DNA of 64,000 nt, from assembly GCA_903877385.1 (NCBI GenBank), contig CAIRDP010000051.1:20108-84107 (forward strand), in the 5' to 3' direction. This document shows, in pieces, positions 28,454-37,143 of the stretch (position 1 is its first letter; every line of letters starts with the position of its first letter). The notes under the pieces were generated by a model. That model searched no databases and was not told where the DNA came from. It saw nothing but the letters and a program-made list of their open reading frames with translations. The stretch is from an uncultured Bacteroidales bacterium (GTDB taxonomy: Bacteria; Bacteroidota; Bacteroidia; Bacteroidales; FEN-979). The position numbers and the translations under genes are program-made.

Positions 28454-29317
28454 TCACCCAAGGTAAGACCTCAGCAGCCTGCTTCTTGAAGAATGTTTAA
28501 GACGGCGGATGGCTTTTTCCTTGATCTGTCGCACCCGTTCACGGGTCAGGCTGAATGCCGAGCCTATCTCTTCGAGGGTATAGCTGTGGGGGTACCCTAT
28601 GCCATAGAACATGTTCAGTATCTCCCTTTCTTTTTCGGCAAGGGAGGCCAGTGAGCGCTGCACCTCCATGGCCAGGCTTTCACGTATGAGGTTTTCGTCG
28701 GTATCGGGGGTATCCACAGCCACGAAAATATCAAGCAGTTTTGTATCTTCATCCTGGTCTATAGGTGCATCCATGGAGACGATCCTGGTACCCATCTTCA
28801 TTGTTTCGGCAACCTTGTGTTCGGGGATATCCATTTCTATTGCAAGTTCGTTCAATGAAGGGGGCCTTTCATAGATCTGTTCCAGTTTGGATGTGGCTTT
28901 ACTGATCTTTCCAAGTGATCCTACCTGGTTCAACGGAAGTCGTACTATCCTTGACTGTTCGGCCAGGGCCTGAAGAATCGATTGCCGTATCCACCATACT
29001 GCGTATGAGATGAACTTAAAGCCACGGGTTTCGTCGAACCTTCTTGCAGCCTTGATCAGGCCAACATTCCCTTCGTTGATCAGGTCGGGTAGGCTCAGCC
29101 CCTGGTTCTGGTATTGTTTTGCAACACTAACGACAAACCTGAGGTTTGCTTTGCACAATTTCTCAAGTGCAATCTGGTCGCCCTGTTTAATCCGCTGGGC
29201 AAGGTTCACTTCTTCCTCGGCGGTAATTAACTCTTCTTTGCCTATGTCGGCAAGGTATTTATCTAAAGAAGCCGTTTCACGGTTGGTGATCGACTTCGAA
29301 ATCTTAAGCTGTCTCAT
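28454..29317 (-). CDS. rpoD: Primary RNA polymerase sigma factor
   Basis: From the ATG at 29317 the protein is 287 residues starting [22 protein letters not shown], the exact length and start of the Bacteroidota housekeeping sigma; the upstream ATG (29332) adds five residues outside the family. Region 1.2, 2 ([22 protein letters not shown]), 3 and 4 ([24 protein letters not shown]) are present and region 1.1 is missing, as usual in this phylum. This factor reads the TTTG/TAnnTTTG promoters seen across the window. Confidence 0.95.
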   Translation of the reverse strand: MRQLKISKSITNRETASLDKYLADIGKEELITAEEEVNLAQRIKQGDQIALEKLCKANLRFVVSVAKQYQNQGLSLPDLINEGNVGLIKAARRFDETRGFKFISYAVWWIRQSILQALAEQSRIVRLPLNQVGSLGKISKATSKLEQIYERPPSLNELAIEMDIPEHKVAETMKMGTRIVSMDAPIDQDEDTKLLDIFVAVDTPDTDENLIRESLAMEVQRSLASLAEKEREILNMFYGIGYPHSYTLEEIGSAFSLTRERVRQIKEKAIRRLKHSSRSRLLRSYLG

Positions 29318-29352
29318 GATCCCATCCTTCAATCAAATCCCCAAAATACTGC

Positions 29353-29369
29353 CCGCCCTTCGGGGGCGG
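29353..29369. promoter_or_regulatory. GC-rich inverted repeat in the sigma-factor leader region
   Basis: Six-base arms CCGCCC/GGGCGG with a five-base loop lie in the 126-base gap between the htrA stop and the sigma-factor start. It may end htrA transcription or shape the sigma-factor leader. Evidence is structural only. Confidence 0.3.
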
Positions 29370-29443
29370 AAACCGGTCCCGGGTTTACACCGGGGCAATA
29401 TCATCTGTTTACAATAGACCAGAAAACAGTGCCCGGGGTTGCT

Positions 29444-30874
29444 TTACCAGCTCAGACCATAAAACGCGCTCATACCGTTAGGATAGATGCCTTCGATCTG
29501 AACCCCGTTGGATTTGTCGGAAAGCGCCGATTTCAACCCCTCAATCGAGCTTACAGGTTTATTGTTGACAGTTAAAAGGATAAATCCAGGTTTCAATCCA
29601 ACCTGGCTGAATTTGCCTGGTTCCACCTGCGTTATCTTGAAGCCGTTTGCGACCCGGTACTTTGCCTTCTCCTTTTCATTGAGGGGTTCAAACGTAGCGC
29701 CGTAGATCTTCAACTGGTTGTTATTCCTGGCCACGGACTGGTTACTATTCTCGCTCACCAGTTTCACCTGGAAGTCAAGCGGTTTGCCATCCCTCAGAAC
29801 CGAAACCGTTACAACATCGCCAGGGCTCAGCTGTGACACTATTTCCATCAGCTCCGATTTCCCGTTCACGGGTTTATTCTGTATGCCTGTGAGGATGTCT
29901 CCTCTTTTAATACCTGCAATGTCGGCCGAACCGCCCCCGATCACATCACTGATGTAAACCCCGCTGAGGCTGCTCAGTGCGTTGTCTTTTGCAAACTGGT
30001 CATCGATCTCATGGTAGTATACCCCGAGGTAAGCCCTCTGGATCTTACCGAACTTCATAAAATCTTCAACCACCTTTTTTACTATATTGACAGGAATGGC
30101 GAATGAATACCCTGTATAATAACCCGTTCCTGAGGCAATGGCGGCATTGATGCCGATGAGTTCTCCACTGGTGTTGACAAGCGCTCCCCCGCTGTTGCCA
30201 GGGTTGATGGCAGCATCGGTCTGGATAAAGGATTCAACAGCGCCCTGGGAGCCGAGGATATTGATATCCCTGGCCTTGGCGCTGACTATCCCGGCGGTTA
30301 CCGTGGACGTAAGGTTGAACGGGTTGCCAACGGCCAGCACCCACTCCCCTATCTTTACATTGTCACTGTTGCCGTAAGCCAAAAACGGAAGCCCCTTTGC
30401 ATCAATCCTTATCAGGGCCAGATCGGTGCTCGGGTCCGTCCCCACAACCGTGGCTTTATATACACGCTTATCGTTAAGCGTTACTATTACATTTACAGCG
30501 TCCTGCACCACATGATTGTTAGTCACTATATACCCGTCGGCCGTAACAATCACCCCCGAGCCCATGGCCGTGTAAGGTGAAATATATTCCCTTGGGCTGG
30601 AATTGAAAAACTGGAAGAAGTCATCATACACCAGGCTTTTTTTCTCAAAATCCGATTTGATATGCACAACAGCATGGACCGAAATGGATGCGGCAGTCTC
30701 AAAATCAGGGAGGTTTCCCGGTATCGCCGGACCATATAAAGCGACCTGCTTTACAGGTACGCCTTCAGGTTTAGGGTAATAGATGGTCGTTCGTTTCTCA
30801 AATGCTTTGTAGAGCCCTAATGATACGGCTCCACCCATGACTGCAATTAAAAAAATTCCAAGGTATTTTTTCAT
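29444..30874 (-). CDS. HtrA/DegP-type periplasmic serine protease
   Basis: The 476-residue protein has an N-terminal membrane anchor or signal (residues about 4-24), a trypsin-like protease domain with the triad His121 (TNNHVV), Asp151 (STDLAL) and Ser228 (GNSGGAL), and two PDZ domains (about 275-375 and 395-470; motifs YLGVYY and GSADIAGIKRGDIL). HtrA/Do proteases degrade or refold damaged envelope proteins. The gene lies upstream of the sigma factor on the same strand with a 126-base gap. Confidence 0.94.
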   Translation of the reverse strand: MKKYLGIFLIAVMGGAVSLGLYKAFEKRTTIYYPKPEGVPVKQVALYGPAIPGNLPDFETAASISVHAVVHIKSDFEKKSLVYDDFFQFFNSSPREYISPYTAMGSGVIVTADGYIVTNNHVVQDAVNVIVTLNDKRVYKATVVGTDPSTDLALIRIDAKGLPFLAYGNSDNVKIGEWVLAVGNPFNLTSTVTAGIVSAKARDINILGSQGAVESFIQTDAAINPGNSGGALVNTSGELIGINAAIASGTGYYTGYSFAIPVNIVKKVVEDFMKFGKIQRAYLGVYYHEIDDQFAKDNALSSLSGVYISDVIGGGSADIAGIKRGDILTGIQNKPVNGKSELMEIVSQLSPGDVVTVSVLRDGKPLDFQVKLVSENSNQSVARNNNQLKIYGATFEPLNEKEKAKYRVANGFKITQVEPGKFSQVGLKPGFILLTVNNKPVSSIEGLKSALSDKSNGVQIEGIYPNGMSAFYGLSW

Positions 30875-31104
30875 GGCTCAATTATTAATTATTCAACGTG
30901 GTTTCAATAACGCAATCATTTATCCCATATTTTATTATCGTCGTTAAAAACTGTTAATGAATGTGTTAAAGAATTGTTAAAGATTTTTATCTTGCTTTTA
31001 TATCACATTTTACATTTACCCGGATTAAGCTTGGAACATAAAAATATTTCACGGCAGCCTAAGCGGTTGTCAAGCATATATTAACAACAAAAACCGTGCA
31101 AAAC

Positions 31105-32187
31105 ATGAAAATCCTTGCTTGTATTTTTGTTTTATTGAGTCCAAATAATTCATTATCTGGGAGTAAAAATTTATTTTGCCAGGGCAGGGCTCTTCCGGTG
31201 AAAACGAGCCATTACGCGATTTCGCCTGCTTTAAGCCAAACTGTCAGGGTGGTTTTCTGGAATGTTGAGAATTTGTACGACACGTATGACGATACAACGA
31301 AGCTAGACAATGAGTTTACACCCTTGGGCGCGATGCGGTGGAATTATACCAGGTTTCACAATAAGCTTAATCATATTGCCAAGGCTCTCCTGGCTGCCGG
31401 TGAGTGGGAAGCCCCGGGCATCATTGGCTTATGTGAAATCGAAAACCGTTATGTCATGAACAGGATGATATACGACACCCCCCTGAAACCTTTTGGCTAC
31501 CGGATGATACATCATGAGTCACCCGACCTGAGGGGTATAGATGTTGCCTTATTATACAGGCAGGCAGTATTCAGTGTTATCAGTTCGAAACCGTACAAGA
31601 TCCGGTTCCCGTTCGATACTTCAGCCCAGACCAGGGAGATACTTTTCATACAGGGAAAAGTCCTGGGCCACGACACCCTTGACCTTCTCATCAACCACTG
31701 GCCCTCACGCAGGGGTGGTTACGCCGAATCCCAGCCCAGAAGGGATTTTGTGGCATCGGTTCTGAAACATATCGTTGATTCCCTTTTAGAAGCACATAGT
31801 GAAGCCCGCATTCTGGTCATGGGAGATTTCAATGATGAACCTGCATCAGCAAGCATTACCGGCATCCTTCATGCAGTGCCCCCCGATTCGATGCAGGTAA
31901 AAAGCGGGCTGGTAAACCTGATGTATCCTTTGAGCGGGAAGGCGGGGACCCATCGTTACAGGGGTATCTGGAGCCTGCTTGACCAGTTCATGGCAAGCCC
32001 CGGTCTTATCTCACCGGCTCATGGACTGCACCTGGTCCCAGGCTCGGTGAGCATTTTCAGCGATAAATTTTTACTGGAGGAGGACCTTAAGTACTTCGGT
32101 AAAAAACCCCGCAGAACGTATAACGGTTTCAGGTACGTGGGAGGGTTTTCGGATCACCTGCCAGTATACCTCGACCTGGGGTACTGA
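31105..32187 (+). CDS. Exported endonuclease/exonuclease/phosphatase-family protein
   Basis: From the ATG at 31105 (a GTG three codons earlier is the alternative) the protein is 360 residues with a short N-terminal hydrophobic leader. The EEP fold is shown by VVFWNVENLYD (Asn/Glu region), LCEIENR (metal Glu), NHWPSRRGG, VMGDFNDEP (Asp-x-Asn) and FSDHLPVYLDL (catalytic His). EEP proteins cut phosphodiesters in DNA, RNA, lipids or nucleotides; in Bacteroidota, secreted members are often called endonuclease without proof. A tandem heptamer repeat begins nine bases after the stop. Confidence 0.88.
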   Translation: MKILACIFVLLSPNNSLSGSKNLFCQGRALPVKTSHYAISPALSQTVRVVFWNVENLYDTYDDTTKLDNEFTPLGAMRWNYTRFHNKLNHIAKALLAAGEWEAPGIIGLCEIENRYVMNRMIYDTPLKPFGYRMIHHESPDLRGIDVALLYRQAVFSVISSKPYKIRFPFDTSAQTREILFIQGKVLGHDTLDLLINHWPSRRGGYAESQPRRDFVASVLKHIVDSLLEAHSEARILVMGDFNDEPASASITGILHAVPPDSMQVKSGLVNLMYPLSGKAGTHRYRGIWSLLDQFMASPGLISPAHGLHLVPGSVSIFSDKFLLEEDLKYFGKKPRRTYNGFRYVGGFSDHLPVYLDLGY

Positions 32188-32195
32188 GGCCAGGT

Positions 32196-32279
32196 GGGGA
32201 CTGGGGACTGGGGACTGGGAGCTGGGTACTGGGGACTAGGGGCTGGGGACTGGGAGCTGGGTACTGGGTACTGGGGACT
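32196..32279 (+). repeat. Twelve-copy G-rich heptamer tandem repeat
   Basis: Twelve back-to-back 7-mers follow the consensus GGG(G/T/A)(A/G)CT, with GGGGACT the commonest and GGGTACT, GGGAGCT as variants. It fills the gap between the convergent EEP and radical SAM genes. Read on the minus strand the main unit is AGTCCCC, a rotation of CCCCAGT, the heptamer I recall for the STRR repeats of cyanobacteria. GGG runs every seven bases could form a quadruplex on the plus strand. Confidence 0.92.
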
Positions 32280-32286
32280 GATGAAT

Positions 32287-33450
32287 TCAGTACCAGACAC
32301 CATTGATCCTGGCACCGCAATATCCGCAGTCACCTTTTTTGATCTGATTGGAGGTTACAGTAAACCCACGTCTTTCCACAAGCAATTTCCTGCATTTCGG
32401 GCAATAGGTATTCTCATAATCGGTGCCGGGTACATTGCCGATATAAACATGATTGATCCCTGCCTTACGGGCGATAGTGTATGCCTGTTCGAGAGTTGCA
32501 AGAGGCGTATAGGGTATGCTGGTAAGCTTGTATAAGGGGAAGAACCTGCTGAAATGCAGGGGATAATCGGCGAACCCTTCCGCAACAAGCCATTCGCACA
32601 TTTCCTTAATCATATCCATTCTATCGGTCCAGTTTGGAACTATAAGGTTTGTTATCTCGAGCCACACCCCTTCCTGCTTCAGTATTTTCAGAGTTCTTTG
32701 TATTGGTTCCAGGCTGCCCCCGTTAAGCTTTTCATAAATATCCTCCCTGAACGATTTCAGGTTGATGTTAGCGGCATCAATGTATTTTGCGAGTTCCCGC
32801 ATGGGTTTTTCATTGATATAGCCGTTGCTGATCAGAAGGTTCTTAATTCCCCTGGCCCTGGCAAGTTTTGCCGTATCAAAAGTGTATTCGTAAAACGAGA
32901 GCGGCTCGGAATAAGTATAGGCAATGCTGCGGCATCCGTTCCTAACCGCCTGATCAACAACACTGGCCGGGAACATCTCCACGTTATTCGTAGTTTTGGG
33001 GCTTACCTGGGAGATTTCCCAGTTCTGGCAGTTCAGGCAGGCAAGGGTACAGCCTGCCGTAGCAATAGAGAAACTTTCGGATGAAGGCAGGTAATGGAAT
33101 AAGGGTTTTTTCTCTATCGGATCGATATGCACGCTGCAGGGATTGCCGTATGCAATGGAATAAACCTTATCGCCGTAGGCCACATGATTGCGGCACAACC
33201 CCTCCTGCCCTTCCCTGAGCGTACACTGGTTGGGACAAAGCTGGCATTTAACTCCTTTCGGAGTTAGGACATAATACAGCGATTCCCTGCTGTATTTCCC
33301 AGGTCCCCCGGGGGGAGAAGACATACCTGCATTCATATCGGTAAGGTTTTTGGCGAGACTGCGAAATGGCCTTATTCCGGCCGCTGCAACACCCAGGGTT
33401 GCGAGACTCAAACGGAGGAACTGCCGCTTGCTTAAACGCTTTCTTTCCAT
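32287..33450 (-). CDS. AmmeMemoRadiSam system radical SAM enzyme with Tat-like leader
   Basis: From the ATG at 33450 (an in-frame GTG at 33459 is the alternative) the protein is 387 residues. It has an N-terminal Tat-like leader (SKRQFLRLSLA, a Lys-Arg variant of the twin-arginine box, then a hydrophobic stretch to residue about 25). Next are cysteines in CQLCPNQC and GLCRNH, the radical SAM cluster C134-x3-C138-x2-C141 (CTLACLNC), and a C-terminal zinc-ribbon-like CPKC...CGYC. This architecture is that of the radical SAM member of the AmmeMemoRadiSam system, whose reaction is unknown. It sits one to ten bases after the spermidine-synthase-like gene in the same direction. Confidence 0.88.
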   Translation of the reverse strand: MERKRLSKRQFLRLSLATLGVAAAGIRPFRSLAKNLTDMNAGMSSPPGGPGKYSRESLYYVLTPKGVKCQLCPNQCTLREGQEGLCRNHVAYGDKVYSIAYGNPCSVHIDPIEKKPLFHYLPSSESFSIATAGCTLACLNCQNWEISQVSPKTTNNVEMFPASVVDQAVRNGCRSIAYTYSEPLSFYEYTFDTAKLARARGIKNLLISNGYINEKPMRELAKYIDAANINLKSFREDIYEKLNGGSLEPIQRTLKILKQEGVWLEITNLIVPNWTDRMDMIKEMCEWLVAEGFADYPLHFSRFFPLYKLTSIPYTPLATLEQAYTIARKAGINHVYIGNVPGTDYENTYCPKCRKLLVERRGFTVTSNQIKKGDCGYCGARINGVWY

Positions 33451-33460
33451 TGGTTTCACA

Positions 33461-35581
33461 TCATAAAGGTACGAAATTTTTACGTTTTATGAAAAGGAAG
33501 GCTGCTCCTGTTGTATTCACCAGGGCCAGCACATACCCCGTACTTATCATCCCGATCAATGGAAAAAGGAAAACGGGGACTATGAAAGCGCCCAATGCCG
33601 AGCCGAAAAGATCGGCCGAATAATTTTTTGCCACTGCAACAGCCTTGTTCCTTTTCGACAAGCGAAAGGCCAGTGAATATTCCATCCCGGTGAGTATGGA
33701 GAGAATAAGGGTAATCGCTGCGGCTTTCGCCTCAATCATCCATAAGGGAAGCCCCATTCGGCCTGCAAGGATAAGGGCCATGGGGATCAGGGCCGAGAGC
33801 GCGGCCAGGGAGAGCTGAAGCGAGAGGTAAACCCTGAAAGGGTCCTTTCTGAACCACAGGGTGCCTGCCCTGCTACCTGCCGCCAGCCCGAGCATGAAGA
33901 GCATGATGATGAAACCGGTAAGCTGGAACACATAGCCGCAATAAACCTGCAGTGCAAGGATCATGATCACCTGGTAAGCGCCAACGGTAAAACCGCCGGT
34001 AAACAAGCCTGTATTGACGGGGTTAAGATTGAACAATACAAGCAGGACTATGAGCAGCAGGACCAGGAAGGCCGGGATGTAATGACGATTAAAGTATGTC
34101 ATCCAGTACCTCATCTGGGCAAAAAACATCAGGGGTCTGAAATCATGGTTAAGCCCGGCCGTGCCGGAAATATTGGCTTTCATGTATTCAGCCCTTTCCT
34201 TAAACTGCCCGGCATCGATGTAATATTTATTCACGTAGGATGTGATTATCCCTTTCCTTTCAACCAGGGCAGGGATATCAAGGCTGAGTGAGGCATCCGA
34301 AGCAATGAAAAAAGTCCTGTTGCCCGGCACCAGCAATATATTCCTGAACGAGGCGGCCAGCGTATTGTACAGGATTGAATTAAGCCCCTCACCGGCCCGG
34401 CTTACATAATCGCTGGTAGTGGGCAGTGAATACGACACTATGCCATCCGGCGACAGCCGCCCTTTTAATTCAGTTAAAAATTCAGAAGTGTAAAAGCGGT
34501 TGAGCTGCAAGCTGGAAGGAGGCGGTAAAAGAACCAGAACAACATCATATACCCTCGAAGAGTTTTTCACAAACTGCCTGGCATCTCCTGCATGCAGAAA
34601 AACACCTCTTTTTTCAAGGCTCTCCAGGGATCTGACATTCAACTTAAGCAAGGCAGGATTCAGTTCGACATAATCCACTGCAAGGGGGCGGTATTTCAGG
34701 ATCTCATTAATGGCCCCCGACAATCCCCCTGATACAAGTAAAATATTTCTGGGCGAAGCATGCTGAACCATGGCATAATGCACGTTTTCCTCGTTGTTGA
34801 TCTCATCGCCCGAAGAAAACATCAGCAATCCGTTCTCATAAAAATTAAGCTGGCCTGCATTGGCGGTCACAACCATTTGCCCGTAAGGGGTTTCTTTATC
34901 CTCAACAACAGTCTGCCCGGGGAACAGTGAATGATAGGAGAACCCCTTTATATCGGATTTGAAGAGTGTGAAGATGATCAGGGCCGAAGCCAGGAGAGTA
35001 ACCCAAGGCAAGAATCTGTTCCGGAGATGGAATGTGTAATAAACGACGGTAAGCAGGTAAAATATGCTCATCAGGATGATGCTGAGCCATGAAGGGAAAA
35101 GCCAGAGCAACACAAAGTTTACGAGGGCCCCGGCAGCCATGCTGCCTGCCGATTCCAGGGAATATGCATTGCCGGCCCCGCGCAGCATGGCGCTCAACGA
35201 TGAGAACAGGAAGCCGTTGATCAGGCAAAAGGGCAATTGTACAAGAAATGCGGCATAAACCACATCGTTTATCCCTGCGATGGTTCCCGTTGGTAAAACA
35301 AGGGCCCGGTAAAGGTTCAGTTTGATCACCATAAGTACCGGCAAGGCCGAAAGCATCAGCATGAGAAAAAGCAGAAATCCCGCCTGGCCTTTGATCCTGC
35401 CGTAATACCTGCCAAGCCATGCTCCCGCCCCGGTGAGCAGCATCCATGCCGAAAGCATGATGCCCAGAATGAGCTCATTGCCGTAAAACACCATATAACT
35501 CTCGCGCAGGAGATAGATCTGGGTTGAAATCGAAATGAAACCCAGGCCGAACAGCCCTGAACGGATTGCATTTTTTCTCAT
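33461..35581 (-). CDS. Polytopic membrane protein with spermidine-synthase-like domain
   Basis: The 706-residue protein has a first block of about seven membrane spans (residues about 7-210), a soluble Rossmann domain resembling spermidine synthase (about 215-430; LLVSGGLSGAINEIL, DYVELNP, GDARQFV), and a second membrane block (about 490-700). Fused transporter-like/spermidine-synthase proteins are known but poorly understood. Where aminopropyltransferases have an Asp-rich catalytic loop (typically D-x-x-D-P), this protein reads VVLVLLPPPSS, so ordinary polyamine synthesis is unlikely. It overlaps the radical SAM operon and is divergent from the Memo-AMMECR1 gene, 47 bases apart. Confidence 0.8.
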   Translation of the reverse strand: MRKNAIRSGLFGLGFISISTQIYLLRESYMVFYGNELILGIMLSAWMLLTGAGAWLGRYYGRIKGQAGFLLFLMLMLSALPVLMVIKLNLYRALVLPTGTIAGINDVVYAAFLVQLPFCLINGFLFSSLSAMLRGAGNAYSLESAGSMAAGALVNFVLLWLFPSWLSIILMSIFYLLTVVYYTFHLRNRFLPWVTLLASALIIFTLFKSDIKGFSYHSLFPGQTVVEDKETPYGQMVVTANAGQLNFYENGLLMFSSGDEINNEENVHYAMVQHASPRNILLVSGGLSGAINEILKYRPLAVDYVELNPALLKLNVRSLESLEKRGVFLHAGDARQFVKNSSRVYDVVLVLLPPPSSLQLNRFYTSEFLTELKGRLSPDGIVSYSLPTTSDYVSRAGEGLNSILYNTLAASFRNILLVPGNRTFFIASDASLSLDIPALVERKGIITSYVNKYYIDAGQFKERAEYMKANISGTAGLNHDFRPLMFFAQMRYWMTYFNRHYIPAFLVLLLIVLLVLFNLNPVNTGLFTGGFTVGAYQVIMILALQVYCGYVFQLTGFIIMLFMLGLAAGSRAGTLWFRKDPFRVYLSLQLSLAALSALIPMALILAGRMGLPLWMIEAKAAAITLILSILTGMEYSLAFRLSKRNKAVAVAKNYSADLFGSALGAFIVPVFLFPLIGMISTGYVLALVNTTGAAFLFIKRKNFVPL

Positions 35582-35588
35582 CTTTTCG

Positions 35589-35596
35589 TATCTTTA
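35589..35596 (+). promoter_or_regulatory. Possible -7 element of the Memo-AMMECR1 gene
   Basis: TATCTTTA differs from TAnnTTTG in the last base only and lies 32 bases before the ATG at 35629, in the short divergent gap. Confidence 0.3.
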
Positions 35597-35628
35597 CCTG
35601 GATTTTCCACTCTCAAAGTTAATAAACA

Positions 35629-37143
35629 ATGGGCAGTTTTTTCCGATTAGTATTGATTATGGGACTCACATTTGCTTTCAGTAACAGTTGCTCCTCCCAG
35701 GAGGGGCCAAAAACCGACAGGAAGCCGGCCGCTGCCGGTATGTTTTATCCTGCCAGCGCCGACACCCTCAGGGCCCAGCTTGCCGATTTGTTCAGGGGCG
35801 CCAAAGCCCGCACAGCCCGTAATCTCCAGGCTGTAATCCTTCCGCATGCAGGTTACGTTTTCTCAGGCGGCGTGGCGGCCAGCGGGATAAACCAGGTGGA
35901 TCCCGATAAAACCTATGATAACATTTTCATCATAGGTTCAAGCCACCACGCATCTTTTATGGGGGCTTCGATATATAATAAGGGAGATTACCTTACCCCC
36001 CTGGGCAAGGTGAGAGTGAATACCGAACTTGCAAACGAGCTGATAAAATCCAATCCCGTCTTCAGCTATGTATACGACGCCGACCTTAACGAGCATTGTG
36101 TTGAAGTGGAGGTACCTTTCCTTCAGTACCACATGAAAAAACCATTCAGGATAGTTCCCATCGTGATTGGCAGCCAAAGTCCTCAAACCTGCAAAAAGAT
36201 CGCCCTGGCCCTTAAACCATACTTCAATGAGCATAACCTGTTTGTGATAAGCAGCGATTTTTCGCACTACCCGCCCTATAACGATGCGAAATCCACCGAC
36301 AAAGCCACCTGCGATGCCATCCTTCTGAACAATCCCGAAGCACTGATGAAGGTTCTTGGCGAATATGAAAAGAAAAATGTTCCCAACCTTGTAACAAACC
36401 TCTGCGGCTGGACTTCGGTGCTCACACTTTTATACATGACCGAAGGCGAGGCATCCTTTGCATATACCCCTGTACAGTATATGAATTCGGGGGATTCCAG
36501 GTACGGCGACCATTCACAATGTGTAGGCTACTGGTCCATTGCCATCAGCCGCAACGGGGCATCGGTATCATCCCCTGCAGCCGGGTTCAGCTTTACAAAA
36601 GAGGAGCAGAAGACAATGCTGGGCATTGCCCGTGCCACCATCATCATGTACATCAACCAGCATAAAACACCCGACCTGGATGACAGAAATTTCAGTCCCG
36701 GCCTTAAAATGCATTCGGGCGCCTTTGTCACCCTTAAGGAAAAAGGCGAGCTCAGGGGCTGCATAGGCCGGTTCACAGCCGATATCCCCCTCTGGAAAGT
36801 GATACAGGAGATGGCCATAGCATCCTCCACCCAGGATTCAAGGTTTACGCCTGTTACGGCCAAAGAAATTGACAAACTGGAAATTGAAATATCGGTGCTC
36901 TCGCCTATGAAAAGGATTTATTCTGCCGATGAGATCGTACTGGGGAAACACGGGATTTATATTAAAAAGGGATATTATTCGGGTACCTTCCTTCCACAGG
37001 TGGCTACCGAAACAGGCTGGAGCATAAACGAATTCCTCGGCCACTGCGCCTGCGACAAGGCCGGCCTGAGCTGGGACGGCTGGAAGGATGCAGAACTCTA
37101 TACTTATGAAGCTTTCGTGTTCAGTGAAAACGACAAGAGGTAA
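35629..37143 (+). CDS. Exported Memo-AMMECR1 fusion (AmmeMemoRadiSam proteins B and A)
   Basis: The 504-residue protein has a signal peptide (about residues 5-20; Cys21 could be lipidated, although FSNSC is a weak lipobox). A Memo domain (about 32-305) carries the candidate metal ligands His in LPHAGYVFSGG, His in SSHHASFMG and Cys in NLCGWTS, plus SSDFSHY. An AMMECR1 domain follows (about 320-500) with its signature LRGCIGRF. The fusion of the two is common in this system. With the radical SAM enzyme next door the set is complete. Human MEMO1 and AMMECR1 are homologous, but the bacterial reaction is not known. Confidence 0.93.
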   Translation: MGSFFRLVLIMGLTFAFSNSCSSQEGPKTDRKPAAAGMFYPASADTLRAQLADLFRGAKARTARNLQAVILPHAGYVFSGGVAASGINQVDPDKTYDNIFIIGSSHHASFMGASIYNKGDYLTPLGKVRVNTELANELIKSNPVFSYVYDADLNEHCVEVEVPFLQYHMKKPFRIVPIVIGSQSPQTCKKIALALKPYFNEHNLFVISSDFSHYPPYNDAKSTDKATCDAILLNNPEALMKVLGEYEKKNVPNLVTNLCGWTSVLTLLYMTEGEASFAYTPVQYMNSGDSRYGDHSQCVGYWSIAISRNGASVSSPAAGFSFTKEEQKTMLGIARATIIMYINQHKTPDLDDRNFSPGLKMHSGAFVTLKEKGELRGCIGRFTADIPLWKVIQEMAIASSTQDSRFTPVTAKEIDKLEIEISVLSPMKRIYSADEIVLGKHGIYIKKGYYSGTFLPQVATETGWSINEFLGHCACDKAGLSWDGWKDAELYTYEAFVFSENDKR

